Source: Paenibacillus oryzisoli
GTDB lineage: Bacteria > Bacillota > Bacilli > Paenibacillales > NBRC-103111
Reading direction: 5' to 3'
DNA: 64,000 nt
Assembly (NCBI RefSeq): GCF_001653565.1
Contig: NZ_LYPB01000076.1
Span: 47,512 to 111,511 of the forward strand
Shown piece after piece: positions 25,088 to 33,176 of this stretch. The translations under genes and the position numbers were made by a program. The notes beneath the pieces were generated by a model, which worked only from the letters and a program-made list of their open reading frames with translations, searched no databases and was not told where the DNA came from. The first letter of the stretch is position 1, and each line of letters opens with the position of its first letter.

Positions 25088-26860
25088 ATGACGAACAAAA
25101 TCGTTGGCGGAAGCTTCGTTATATCGGATCTGGATTATCATTCTATTGTAACGCCTGAGGATTTCACTGAAGAGCATCGCATGATTGCGGAAACAACTCG
25201 TGACTACGTGAATGGGGAAGTTATGCCAAATGATGAGCATTTGGAGAAGCTGGACTATGACTTGACGGTGAAACTCATGAGAAGCGCTGGTGATCTTGGT
25301 TTATTAGGCGCTGATGTGCCCGAGATCTATGGCGGTCTCGGTTTAGATAAGGTGAGTTCTACGATTATCAGCGAAAATTTAGCGCGCGCTTCCTCTTTTG
25401 CCCTATCCATAGGGGCGCACGTCGGGATCGGAACGCTGCCCATTGTGTTCTTCGGAACGCCGGAACAGAAGAGGAAATATTTGCCAGACCTTGCTACTGG
25501 TGCCAAGATAGCTGCCTACTGTCTAACGGAACCAACTTCGGGTTCTGATGCCCTTGGTGCCAAAACAACGGCGCGCCTAACTGAAGACGGGAAGCACTAC
25601 CTTTTAAACGGCTCCAAGCTATATATCACTAACGCTGGATTTGCAGATATTTTCATCGTGTATGCGAAGATTAACGGTACAGACTTCACTGCATTTATCG
25701 TGGAAAAAGGCGATCCTGGCTTTACGATGGGACCCGAAGAAAAGAAGATGGGGATCAAAGGCTCATCAACGCGTCCGCTATTTTTTGAAGACGTCAAAGT
25801 GCCTGTAGAAAACCTGCTCGGGGAAATTGGAAAAGGTCACCTCATCGCCTTTAATATTTTGAACATTGGACGCTATAAATTAGCTGTTGGTTGTTTAGGA
25901 GCATCCAAGGAAACGATTGAACTGGCAGTGAAATATGCGAATACGCGTCAACAATTCCAAACGCCGATTTCAAGGTTCCCGCTAATTGGTAAGAAGCTAG
26001 CTGAAATGAACATTCAGACGTATATTCTAGAGAGCATGGTATACCGGACGACAGGCTTATTCGATACGATTCTTAAGGATATTGACCATTCCAGTCCTGA
26101 TGCAGGCAAAATATCGGCAAAAGGCATATCGGAATACGCGCTCGAATGCTCCATTAATAAGGTATTTGCATCAGAAGTTCTTGATTTTGTTGCGGATGAG
26201 GGGCTGCAAATTCACGGTGGTTATGGCTTTATTCAAGAATATAAAGTAGAGCGGATCTATCGCGACTCGCGGATTAATCGTATTTTCGAAGGGACGAATG
26301 AAATTAACCGCTTGCTCATTCCAGGTACATTAGTGAAGAAAGCGATGAAAGGTGAACTTCCTTTGCTCCAAAAGGCACAAGAGTTGCAAGGTGAATTGCT
26401 CTCCTACATGCCAGGTCAAACGTTCGATGGTACGTTAGAGGAAGAAGCGCATCTTGTGCGCATGGCGAAGAAAGTGTTCCTTATGGTTGGCGGGCTTGCC
26501 GTGCAGAAATATGGGATGGCGCTAGAGAAGAATCAAGAGGTGTTGAGTCTTCTTGCGGATATCATGATTCAGATTTTTGCTGGAGAAAGCGGGTTGTTGC
26601 GGACGCAAAAACTTATTGATAAACAGGGCGAAATCAAGGCCCAAAACGCCATTCAGCTCACGACGGTATTTATTCATGAAGCTTTTGACAAAATTGAGGC
26701 ATATGCGAAAGAAGCGCTCAGTACGATGGAAGAAGGAGATGTGCTTCGGACTCAGCTTTCCATACTCAAGAAATTGTCCAGACGCAGCAGTATTAATACA
26801 GTGGGGTTGAAGCGCGACATCGCCGCACGTGTCATTCAGGATGAGAAATTCATCGGATGA
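25088..26860 (+). CDS. fadE: Acyl-CoA dehydrogenase
   Basis: A 590-residue FAD-dependent acyl-CoA dehydrogenase like B. subtilis FadE, starting each beta-oxidation round and reducing EtfAB. Recognisable parts are GLLGADVPEIYGGLGLD, AYCLTEPTSGSDA (residues 142-154), GSKLYITNAG, and near residue 400 RIFEGTNEINRLLIPG, which carries the catalytic Glu. The extra C-terminal helical domain of about 180 residues is as in VLCAD-type enzymes. AAGGAGAG lies upstream of the ATG. It sits 66 nt after fadA. Confidence 0.93.
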   Translation: MTNKIVGGSFVISDLDYHSIVTPEDFTEEHRMIAETTRDYVNGEVMPNDEHLEKLDYDLTVKLMRSAGDLGLLGADVPEIYGGLGLDKVSSTIISENLARASSFALSIGAHVGIGTLPIVFFGTPEQKRKYLPDLATGAKIAAYCLTEPTSGSDALGAKTTARLTEDGKHYLLNGSKLYITNAGFADIFIVYAKINGTDFTAFIVEKGDPGFTMGPEEKKMGIKGSSTRPLFFEDVKVPVENLLGEIGKGHLIAFNILNIGRYKLAVGCLGASKETIELAVKYANTRQQFQTPISRFPLIGKKLAEMNIQTYILESMVYRTTGLFDTILKDIDHSSPDAGKISAKGISEYALECSINKVFASEVLDFVADEGLQIHGGYGFIQEYKVERIYRDSRINRIFEGTNEINRLLIPGTLVKKAMKGELPLLQKAQELQGELLSYMPGQTFDGTLEEEAHLVRMAKKVFLMVGGLAVQKYGMALEKNQEVLSLLADIMIQIFAGESGLLRTQKLIDKQGEIKAQNAIQLTTVFIHEAFDKIEAYAKEALSTMEEGDVLRTQLSILKKLSRRSSINTVGLKRDIAARVIQDEKFIG

Positions 26861-26897
26861 GTCTTGGGAGACAAGAACCTGAAGGGGATGGTTTTGT

Positions 26898-28568
26898 ATG
26901 AGGGAGTCAAAGCCTTGGCTGCGTCATTATCCATCGGAAGTGGCGCCGACTTACGAGTACCCGAAACATAATCTAGCACGTCTGTTGGTTGATTCAGCAC
27001 ATCAATTTCCCGAACGGCCTGCCTTGTATTTCTTGGGTAAAAAGCTATCGTATCGCGAATTGCTTCATGCGTCATATCAGTTTGCTCACGTGTTATTGGA
27101 TCTTGGCGTACGTCCAGGGGAACGAGTATCGATTATGCTGCCTAATTGTCCTTCGGCTATCATTGCGTATTTCGGCACATTGATGATGGGCGGTATAGTC
27201 GTCATGACGAATCCGCTGTATGTGGAACGAGAGCTGATTCATCAGCTAACGGATTCAGAAGCGGGTGTCATCATTACGCTGGATCTATTATTTGATCGGG
27301 TACAGAAAGCGAAGTCACGGACAGATTTGCGTCATGTCATTGTGACCTCAATTAAGGATTATTTACCATTTCCTAAGAATCTGTTATATCCGATTAAAAT
27401 GAAAAAGGATGGTGCCAAGCTCGATGTTACCTACGGGGATGGCGTATATCCTTTCAAGAAATTACTGCGTGCAGCTTCGGCTGCACCGATCTGTGTGGAT
27501 GTTAACGCAGATGACGATATTGCCTTGCTTCAATACACGGGTGGAACGACGGGTTTATCCAAAGGTGTGATGTTAACGCATACGAATCTAATTGCAAATA
27601 CGTATCAAACGAGTCATTGGTGTTATCAGGTTCAGCCAGGTGGAGATCGTTTCTTAGGCGCCATTCCATGTTTCCATGTGTTCGGTCTGACGGTACTTTT
27701 GAATCAAGCCATGTATCGAGCAGGGATGCTAATCCTGATTCCAAAGTTCGATATTGATATGATTCTCGATACGATTCATAAGCTAAAGCCTACCATTTTT
27801 CCAGGTGCACCTACGATGTATGTAGCGTTAATTAATCATAAACGGGTGAAGGAAGTCGACATTTCTTCGATCAATGTTTGTGTAAGCGGTTCAGCGCCGC
27901 TGCCTTTGGAGGTGCAAGAACGATTTGAAGAATTGACCGGAGGCAGATTAATAGAAGGGTACGGGTTGACGGAAGCTTCTCCTGTTACACATGCGAATCC
28001 GATTTGGGGTTTTCGTAAAATTATGTCCATCGGTGTTCCTTTCCCGGATACAGTAACGAAAGTCGTCGATTCTGACTCTGGCGAAGAAATGCCAATTGGT
28101 GAAATCGGTGAAATTATTATTAAAGGCCCTCAAATCATGAAGGGTTACTGGAAGCGAGAAGAAGAAACGGCGAAGACGATCAAAGATGGTTGGTTGTATA
28201 CCGGTGATATGGGACGTATGGATGAGGATGGTTTCTTTTCTATTGTTGACCGGAAAAAGGATCTCATTATTGCAGGTGGTTTTAATATTTATCCCCGCGA
28301 TATTGAGGAAGTTCTCTATGAGCATCCAGCCATACTTGAAGCAGCCGTAGCTGGTGTCCCAGATGAGTATCGTGGGGAAACGGTGAAAGCCTTTATCGTG
28401 CTAAGAGAAGGGATGAAGCTCTCGGAAAAGGATTTAGATGTCTGGTGCAGGGAACGACTTGCGGCCTATAAAGTTCCGCGCAAAGTTGAATTTAGGCAGT
28501 CATTACCGAAAACCATGATTGGAAAAGTTCTGAGGCGGCAATTACTAGAGGAAGAATTAAAACAGTAA
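26898..28568 (+). CDS. lcfA: Long-chain-fatty-acid-CoA ligase
   Basis: A 556-residue AMP-forming acyl-CoA synthetase that activates fatty acids for the pathway. The P-loop-like YTGGTTGLSKG is at about residues 212-222, then GYGLTEASPV, the TGDMGRMDEDGFF motif, DRKKDLIIAGGFNIYPRDIEE and the C-terminal catalytic Lys in PKTMIGKVLRR. A GGGGATGG site precedes the ATG. In B. subtilis lcfA sits with fadR; here it is in the fadF operon on the other side of fadR. Substrate preference for long chains is inferred from context. Confidence 0.9.
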   Translation: MRESKPWLRHYPSEVAPTYEYPKHNLARLLVDSAHQFPERPALYFLGKKLSYRELLHASYQFAHVLLDLGVRPGERVSIMLPNCPSAIIAYFGTLMMGGIVVMTNPLYVERELIHQLTDSEAGVIITLDLLFDRVQKAKSRTDLRHVIVTSIKDYLPFPKNLLYPIKMKKDGAKLDVTYGDGVYPFKKLLRAASAAPICVDVNADDDIALLQYTGGTTGLSKGVMLTHTNLIANTYQTSHWCYQVQPGGDRFLGAIPCFHVFGLTVLLNQAMYRAGMLILIPKFDIDMILDTIHKLKPTIFPGAPTMYVALINHKRVKEVDISSINVCVSGSAPLPLEVQERFEELTGGRLIEGYGLTEASPVTHANPIWGFRKIMSIGVPFPDTVTKVVDSDSGEEMPIGEIGEIIIKGPQIMKGYWKREEETAKTIKDGWLYTGDMGRMDEDGFFSIVDRKKDLIIAGGFNIYPRDIEEVLYEHPAILEAAVAGVPDEYRGETVKAFIVLREGMKLSEKDLDVWCRERLAAYKVPRKVEFRQSLPKTMIGKVLRRQLLEEELKQ

Positions 28569-28620
28569 TGGGTTTCTCATCATGCGTAAGGGCAACCCTT
28601 ACATAGAAGGAGGGAGTCCA

Positions 28621-29037
28621 ATGGATGATGGAAATGATCGTATGATTCGTAAATTGCAACAACTCGCAGCAGCAGCGGAGCCCACCTTCTGGGGCTTTCT
28701 GGGTTGTGAATTTGTTGCGTTGAAGGATGGTGTTATCACCATTGCTTTAGAGGCAAAGTCCCACCATTTGAACCCTATCGGTATGGTTCATGGCGGAGTC
28801 ACATCGTCATTGTTAGATACGGCCATGGGCATCATTGCGATGATCGCTAGACCGGAAGAGAAAGTGGTTACGACGAATTTAAATGTGCATTTTGTTTCTC
28901 CCCTGTATGCAGGGAGGCTGCTAGTGACTGCGGAACTTGTTCATCAATCACGTAAAATGATTACAGCGCAAGGCCGAGTTGAGGATCGTGAAGGGAACTT
29001 AGGAACGATGGGTACGGGAACGTTTCGTGTGATTTAG
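28621..29037 (+). CDS. PaaI-family hotdog thioesterase
   Basis: A 138-residue hotdog-fold thioesterase of the PaaI/YdiI group. The signature HHLNPIGMVHGGVTSSLLDTAMG (about residues 46-68) includes the catalytic-region His-Gly-Gly and Asp; the rest is the usual beta sheet VVTTNLNVHFVSP. The ATG at 28621 is behind GGAGGGAG, 13 codons inside a longer open frame. As the last gene of the beta-oxidation operon, it may recycle CoA from stalled intermediates. That role is inferred from context. Confidence 0.82.
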   Translation: MDDGNDRMIRKLQQLAAAAEPTFWGFLGCEFVALKDGVITIALEAKSHHLNPIGMVHGGVTSSLLDTAMGIIAMIARPEEKVVTTNLNVHFVSPLYAGRLLVTAELVHQSRKMITAQGRVEDREGNLGTMGTGTFRVI

Positions 29038-29051
29038 ACGAAAGATTGGCA

Positions 29052-29089
29052 AGAAAGGACTTTCATAACCAGAAAGGACCTTCATAACC
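29052..29089 (+). repeat. Two tandem 19-nt repeats at the terminator
   Basis: AGAAAGGAC(T/C)TTCATAACC occurs twice in direct tandem (29052-29070 and 29071-29089) with one mismatch. The second copy forms the 5' arm of the following terminator, and the first could pair with the same 3' arm. Confidence 0.85.
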
Positions 29090-29120
29090 ACAATAGGTGT
29101 GGTCGTGAAGGTCCTTTTGA
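29073..29120 (+). terminator. Terminator of the fadF operon
   Basis: AAAGGACCTTCA pairs with TGAAGGTCCTTTT, with an inner ACCAC/GTGGT pairing, followed by TTTT. It closes the beta-oxidation operon. Confidence 0.88.
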
Positions 29121-29155
29121 TTAATTATATGTTATATAATATAACATATAATTAA
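29121..29155. promoter_or_regulatory. 35-bp perfect palindrome upstream of pucR-like gene
   Basis: A 17-bp inverted repeat around a single central base, almost pure A/T (half-site core TATGTTATAT). It lies directly after the fad terminator and 60 bp before the -35 of the next promoter. It is a candidate regulator site or cruciform. No known box fits. Confidence 0.6.
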
Positions 29156-29215
29156 CATTGTTCAATAAATATTCATTTTATTAATATACATGTTATGTTT
29201 ACTTACATAAATCCA

Positions 29216-29245
29216 TTGACTGATGGCATTCGCTCATCCTATAAT
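29216..29245 (+). promoter_or_regulatory. Sigma-A promoter of the PucR-type regulator gene
   Basis: TTGACT, an 18-nt spacer, TATAAT; expected start near 29252, about 24 nt before the ATG. Confidence 0.8.
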
Positions 29246-29275
29246 CGATAAAAAGGCATACAGGGGGGAAGCACG

Positions 29276-30877
29276 ATGCATCTTACCATTCGTGAAGCGT
29301 TGGCGATTTATCCATTGACGGAAGCAAAGCTGGTAGCTGGCAAGCAAGGAGAATCCCGCATTGTTAAATCTGTTAATGTTATGGACGCACCAGATATTGC
29401 TGATTGGACCAAATCAGGTGAAATGCTGTTCACTACTGCTTTTGCGATGAAAGACAGCCCGCAAGAAACTGTGAACCTCCTGCGCAAATTAAATGACCGT
29501 GGTGCCGCGGGATTAGGGATTAAGCTTGGGAGATTTTGGACGGAGTTGCCGCAAATTGTGATGGATGAAGCGGATCGCTTACATTTTCCAATTATTGAAA
29601 TGCCGTTTCAGTTTACGTTTTCGGATGGCATGAATGCGTTATTTAACGCGGAATACCGTCGAAATACAGAACTGTTGCAAACGGTACTAGAGAAGCAAAA
29701 GAAGTTAATGCAGTTTGGTCTACAGCCAAACAATATGCTTGCTATGTTTCAACTCGTCAGTGAGATTCTGGGGTACCCGATGGCGGTCGTTGGAGCAAGA
29801 GGTCAAGTTTTATATCATACAAGTAACTGGTCGTTAGATCAGCTTGCACAGAATTGGCCGAGTAAACGGAAAGCTGGATGGGCGTACGCAGGGAAAGATC
29901 GAGCGTATCGCGTAGGTTTACAACAACAAGATGATGAACCGATAGGGCATTTGTTCCTTAAACCGGATGTTATGCTGCTAACAACGATAGAAGAAGGGTT
30001 ATTCCAACAAGCTGCTGATATTTTGACCTTTCATATGAGTTATACGTTTAGGTCTCATGTCGAAGCTTCGGCTGAACGAGATCTACAGAATAATCTAATT
30101 CGCTATTTGGATAAAGGTACGTCTCTTGAAGCGTTTTTGGAACAAGCAGAATCCAGGGGATTGTTCTTCTTTACTGGTGCTTACCAATGTGTTGTTGGGA
30201 AATACAAGAAGGAGTCATTGGTTCCAGAAGCTACGCAGGGGAAGCTCAAAGACTTAAAGCAATACATGGAGTCTCATTCAAAAACCAGTAACTTACAAGG
30301 CCATCATTTTGTGCTAAAGGATCACATGTTCTCCATTTACTCCACGACGCAGGCGGATGGCTTCCCTGAAGAAGAATTGTCCCAATGGTTAAGTAAATAT
30401 GAGGAAGATGCGGGTCATTCTGCTGAACGAGATGGTATGGTGTTCTACACTTCATCGCTGAAGGTGAAACCGACTGCGCTTCGCGAAGCATACTTGGAAT
30501 GTGGTGAAACGGCGAGAATGGCTGAGAAACTTTGTTTGCCTGATCGCGTTCTACATTATGAAACGATTGAATTCGCCCATCTCTTTCAGCATTTATCGTC
30601 ATCGATTATGGAGGATTACTGTGCCAAGATCCTCCGCCCTCTCTTAGAGAAGGATCCAGAGTATTCTCAGGAGATGATCCGCACACTTGAAGTTTTCATT
30701 CGCAACGATGGTCAAGTCAGCGAGGCTGCTAAGCAATTATTCATTCATCGGAATACGGTTACGTACCGTTTAGAGAAAATTAGTGATCTTCTGCAAGTTG
30801 ATTTCAAAAAAGTAAATGATCTCTTGAAACTGAAGGCGGTATTCTTGTTCCGTCAATTTCTACAAGTAAGATCGTAA
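29276..30877 (+). CDS. PucR-family transcriptional regulator
   Basis: A 533-residue regulator. The N-terminal PucR domain reads LTIREALAIYPL, then VNVMDAPDIADWTKSGEMLFTT. A central GGDEF-like region follows and the C-terminal HTH_30 is RNDGQVSEAAKQLFIHRNTVTYRLEKI (about residues 483-509). PucR relatives govern purine degradation and other catabolic operons. Here no purine-degradation gene is nearby, so it is an orphan; the upstream fad operon or distant genes may be targets. GGGGGGAA precedes the ATG. Function beyond DNA binding is not inferable. Confidence 0.88.
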   Translation: MHLTIREALAIYPLTEAKLVAGKQGESRIVKSVNVMDAPDIADWTKSGEMLFTTAFAMKDSPQETVNLLRKLNDRGAAGLGIKLGRFWTELPQIVMDEADRLHFPIIEMPFQFTFSDGMNALFNAEYRRNTELLQTVLEKQKKLMQFGLQPNNMLAMFQLVSEILGYPMAVVGARGQVLYHTSNWSLDQLAQNWPSKRKAGWAYAGKDRAYRVGLQQQDDEPIGHLFLKPDVMLLTTIEEGLFQQAADILTFHMSYTFRSHVEASAERDLQNNLIRYLDKGTSLEAFLEQAESRGLFFFTGAYQCVVGKYKKESLVPEATQGKLKDLKQYMESHSKTSNLQGHHFVLKDHMFSIYSTTQADGFPEEELSQWLSKYEEDAGHSAERDGMVFYTSSLKVKPTALREAYLECGETARMAEKLCLPDRVLHYETIEFAHLFQHLSSSIMEDYCAKILRPLLEKDPEYSQEMIRTLEVFIRNDGQVSEAAKQLFIHRNTVTYRLEKISDLLQVDFKKVNDLLKLKAVFLFRQFLQVRS

Positions 30878-30882
30878 GGAAC

Positions 30883-30930
30883 ATAACCCAAGGCTGCCTG
30901 TTGGCGCTGAGGGTTATTTGTTTTTTCTAA
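30883..30930 (+). terminator. Terminator after pucR-like gene
   Basis: ATAACCC pairs with GGGTTAT, with a partly paired interior (GGCTGCC/GGCGCTG region), followed by TTGTTTTTT. Confidence 0.7.
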
Positions 30931-30989
30931 GCCGTGTTAATACGAGTTGTGGGTTGCAATAGTGAAAATTCCAAGAGAGTGTTTGGTTC

Positions 30990-31160
30990 GTTCAGCACTT
31001 GTCGTCGTGAAATAACTGTATTTTCTGTTGTTAAATTTGCTATATTTCCTGTTGAAATCAAAATAACTGTGTTTTATGTAGTTAATTTCATAGATTTATG
31101 TCAAAATGGACGATTCTGATGCGATTAACTACATTTTTTCCATCTAATATGATTATAGTG
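30990..31160. repeat. Intergenic repeats of the TAACTG-ATTTT type
   Basis: AATAACTGTATTTTCTGTTG at 31010 and AATAACTGTGTTTTATGTAG at about 31063 are near copies. A related GATTAACTACATTTTTTCC follows near 31120. The same motif family recurs at 63.6 kb. There is no coding potential. It looks like a dispersed, partly palindromic noncoding repeat. Confidence 0.6.
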
Positions 31161-31239
31161 AGGTTTTTCTTGTAAATAGATGTATATTTTCCAGTTATTA
31201 CTTCTGATGCGAGCCCACCACTGCCACATATGCAACCAA

Positions 31240-31376
31240 CTTCATCAACACCATAGCACCATAGCACCAATAACCCATCAACTTCATCATTCTCCATCCA
31301 CCAGCCCGATCGACTACATTAACTCCATTACCCCCACGAATCCCACGAACCCGATCACACCCCGTTCATCACCAAA
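31240..31376. repeat. C/A-rich, G-poor low-complexity tract
   Basis: A stretch in which the plus strand is mostly C and A with very few G, starting with a CACCATAG tandem. Short frames across it look like composition artefacts. The rest of 30931-31487 holds no gene that I can support. Confidence 0.6.
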
Positions 31377-31487
31377 ATAAATTTCTCCACTAAAGGTCTA
31401 TTAGTTATTCATCTAGATTCCGCTAGTAGCTGGCTGTAATATTTGTCGACATAGATGTTTAAGGGGGAGTTCAAGGTTGCTCATTAG

Positions 31488-31516
31488 TTGCATAAGCGTA
31501 TTGGTTACCTTATAAT
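31488..31516 (+). promoter_or_regulatory. Sigma-A promoter of ytxJ
   Basis: TTGCAT, a 17-nt spacer, TATAAT; about 35 nt from the -10 to the ATG. Confidence 0.65.
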
Positions 31517-31550
31517 TTTGAAGAGAACGTAGAGAAAGGAGATGTGAAAC

Positions 31551-31892
31551 ATGTCTGCATGGAAAGAGTTAACGACGTTAACTGAATGGCAGGAAGTGCT
31601 TGATCGTTCTAGCGAAAAGCCTGCTGTCGTTCTCAAACACAGTACAACTTGTCCAGTAAGTGCTAGCGCACTTGATGAATACGAACAATACTTGGCTGGT
31701 ACACACAACGAGGCTGTTGATTATTTCTTGGTGAAAGTGATTGAATCTCGTCCTGTGTCCAATCAAATTGCAGAGGATCTGGGTATCAAACATGCGTCCC
31801 CGCAAATTCTTTATTTCAAAAATAAAGAGTCCATCTGGAATACTTCGCACTGGTCAGTGACGAACAAACATATGTCCGCAGTATTGGACTAA
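31551..31892 (+). CDS. ytxJ: Monothiol bacilliredoxin YtxJ (BrxC-type)
   Basis: A 113-residue thioredoxin-fold protein. The single-cysteine motif TCPVS has Cys34 as the only cysteine, as in YtxJ/BrxC proteins, which remove bacillithiol from or act on oxidised protein thiols in the cytosol. The C-terminal part has the cis-Pro region HASPQILYF. GAAAGGAGATG precedes the ATG at good spacing. It is monocistronic, with its own promoter and terminator. It fits with the bshB2-like gene at 40.4 kb in pointing to a bacillithiol-using organism. Confidence 0.88.
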   Translation: MSAWKELTTLTEWQEVLDRSSEKPAVVLKHSTTCPVSASALDEYEQYLAGTHNEAVDYFLVKVIESRPVSNQIAEDLGIKHASPQILYFKNKESIWNTSHWSVTNKHMSAVLD

Positions 31893-31906
31893 TTCTTTTA
31901 CACATT

Positions 31907-31954
31907 AAGCCCTCCTTTTTATCTACGTGATGTAGGTGATACGGAGGGCTTTTC
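31907..31954 (+). terminator. Terminator after ytxJ
   Basis: AAGCCCTCC pairs with GGAGGGCTT, with an inner ATCTAC/GTAGGT-like pairing, followed by TTTT. Confidence 0.8.
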
Positions 31955-31990
31955 ATGCTGTGCATTAAATGAACGATGGTCAAAAAAAGA

Positions 31991-32019
31991 TTGGCAAGCC
32001 AAACATCCTCCTATATACT
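31991..32019 (+). promoter_or_regulatory. Promoter of EamA transporter gene with overlapping palindrome
   Basis: TTGGCA, a 17-nt spacer, TATACT. The -35 is embedded in the palindrome TTGGCAAGCCAA (31991-32002), a possible operator. Confidence 0.6.
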
Positions 32020-32067
32020 TATGGACGACAACATGACTGAAACGTTCAAGTAAGGAGTTACAAATTC

Positions 32068-32949
32068 ATGAATGCAATGAATAAAACCAAAATCCCTATC
32101 CCGATCTATCTAGTAATTGGCATTATTGCGATATCTTTCTCTTCGATATTTGTCAAATGGTCCGATGCATCTCCCTCCATCATTGCGATGTACCGCTTAT
32201 TTATGACGAATGTATTAATGCTGCCATTTCTTTGGAGCTATCGCAACGAATTTAAAAGGATTAAGGTGAAGGATTGGCTGCGCACCGCAATATCGGGTAT
32301 TGCGCTCGGTCTGCACTTTTTATTCTGGATGGATTCACTGCGATATACGACGGTTGCTAGTTCAACTGCGATATTGACGCTGGAGCCGATTTTTGTGCTC
32401 GTTGGCGCGTTCCTACTCTACGGTGTTCGGACAAGTCGGACCGCATTGATTGCGATGTGTATCGCGATTGTCGGAGCTATTTGCATCGGATGGGGCGATT
32501 TTCAATTTTCCGGAGTGGCGCTTAAGGGGGATGTCTTGTCATTCGTGGGGACGATCGCGGTAGCGTTTCATATGTTATTAGGCAAAAGTTTGCGGGAGCG
32601 CATTTCCGCTTATGTATACAGCTTTCTCGTTTTCTTATTCGCAGGGTTGACCCTTGCAGTAACGAATGTCTATTCTGGCGAATCGTTTGTTGGTTATCCC
32701 TTGAAAGAGTGGGGTATCTTTTTCCTGCTAGCCTTTGTTTCCACAATTTTCGGTCATTACGTATTTAACTGGCTGCTAAAATATATGAAAGCATCATCCG
32801 TATCGATGACCGTGCTTGGAGAACCGCTGGGTGCGTCAATATTGGCGTATTTCTTGCTTGGCGAAACGATTACGACGATGCAACTTTTAGCAGGAGGTCT
32901 TCTATTGATTGGCGTAGCCTTATTCTTACGCAGTAATGAGAAACCTTAG
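32068..32949 (+). CDS. EamA/DMT-family transporter
   Basis: A 293-residue inner-membrane carrier with ten predicted hydrophobic segments in two five-helix EamA repeats. The first repeat contains SSIFVKWSDASPSIIAMYR and ends with TAILTLEPIFVLVGAF. The second ends with SVSMTVLGEPLGASILAYFLLGE, the typical EPL...GE motif of the drug/metabolite superfamily. AAGGAG lies about 11 nt upstream of the ATG. It is monocistronic. The substrate, commonly amino acids or metabolites for export, cannot be inferred. Confidence 0.88.
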   Translation: MNAMNKTKIPIPIYLVIGIIAISFSSIFVKWSDASPSIIAMYRLFMTNVLMLPFLWSYRNEFKRIKVKDWLRTAISGIALGLHFLFWMDSLRYTTVASSTAILTLEPIFVLVGAFLLYGVRTSRTALIAMCIAIVGAICIGWGDFQFSGVALKGDVLSFVGTIAVAFHMLLGKSLRERISAYVYSFLVFLFAGLTLAVTNVYSGESFVGYPLKEWGIFFLLAFVSTIFGHYVFNWLLKYMKASSVSMTVLGEPLGASILAYFLLGETITTMQLLAGGLLLIGVALFLRSNEKP

Positions 32950-33039
32950 TGCTGAGGCATGTTCGCAATAATAGTGGTATGAAAACAGCCTGTTTGCTAC
33001 TATGGCAGCGAATTCTGGAGAATAACGTTAAGGCATTTA

Positions 33040-33110
33040 AGGCATAGCGCTATTTCGAACTAAATGGCCGTTATTTGCTCATTTTGATCGAAATAGCGCT
33101 ATTTCATCAT
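33040..33110. repeat. Intergenic palindromic repeat of the AATAGCGCTATTTC type
   Basis: GAAATAGCGCTATTTC at 33090-33105 is a perfect 16-bp palindrome. A partial copy, ATAGCGCTATTTCG, is at 33044-33057. The 227-bp space 32950-33176 between two genes shows no coding sequence or clear terminator. Confidence 0.6.
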
Positions 33111-33176
33111 GCTATTTTTTCGTGGAACCTACATGCGGAGCTTATTTGCATAGTCGTTTGAATAACGGAAGAACGA

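Noticed and set aside
31088..31380. Short frames on both strands over the C-rich tract
   Set aside because: They lack ribosome sites and family features and are explained by the skewed composition and repeats.
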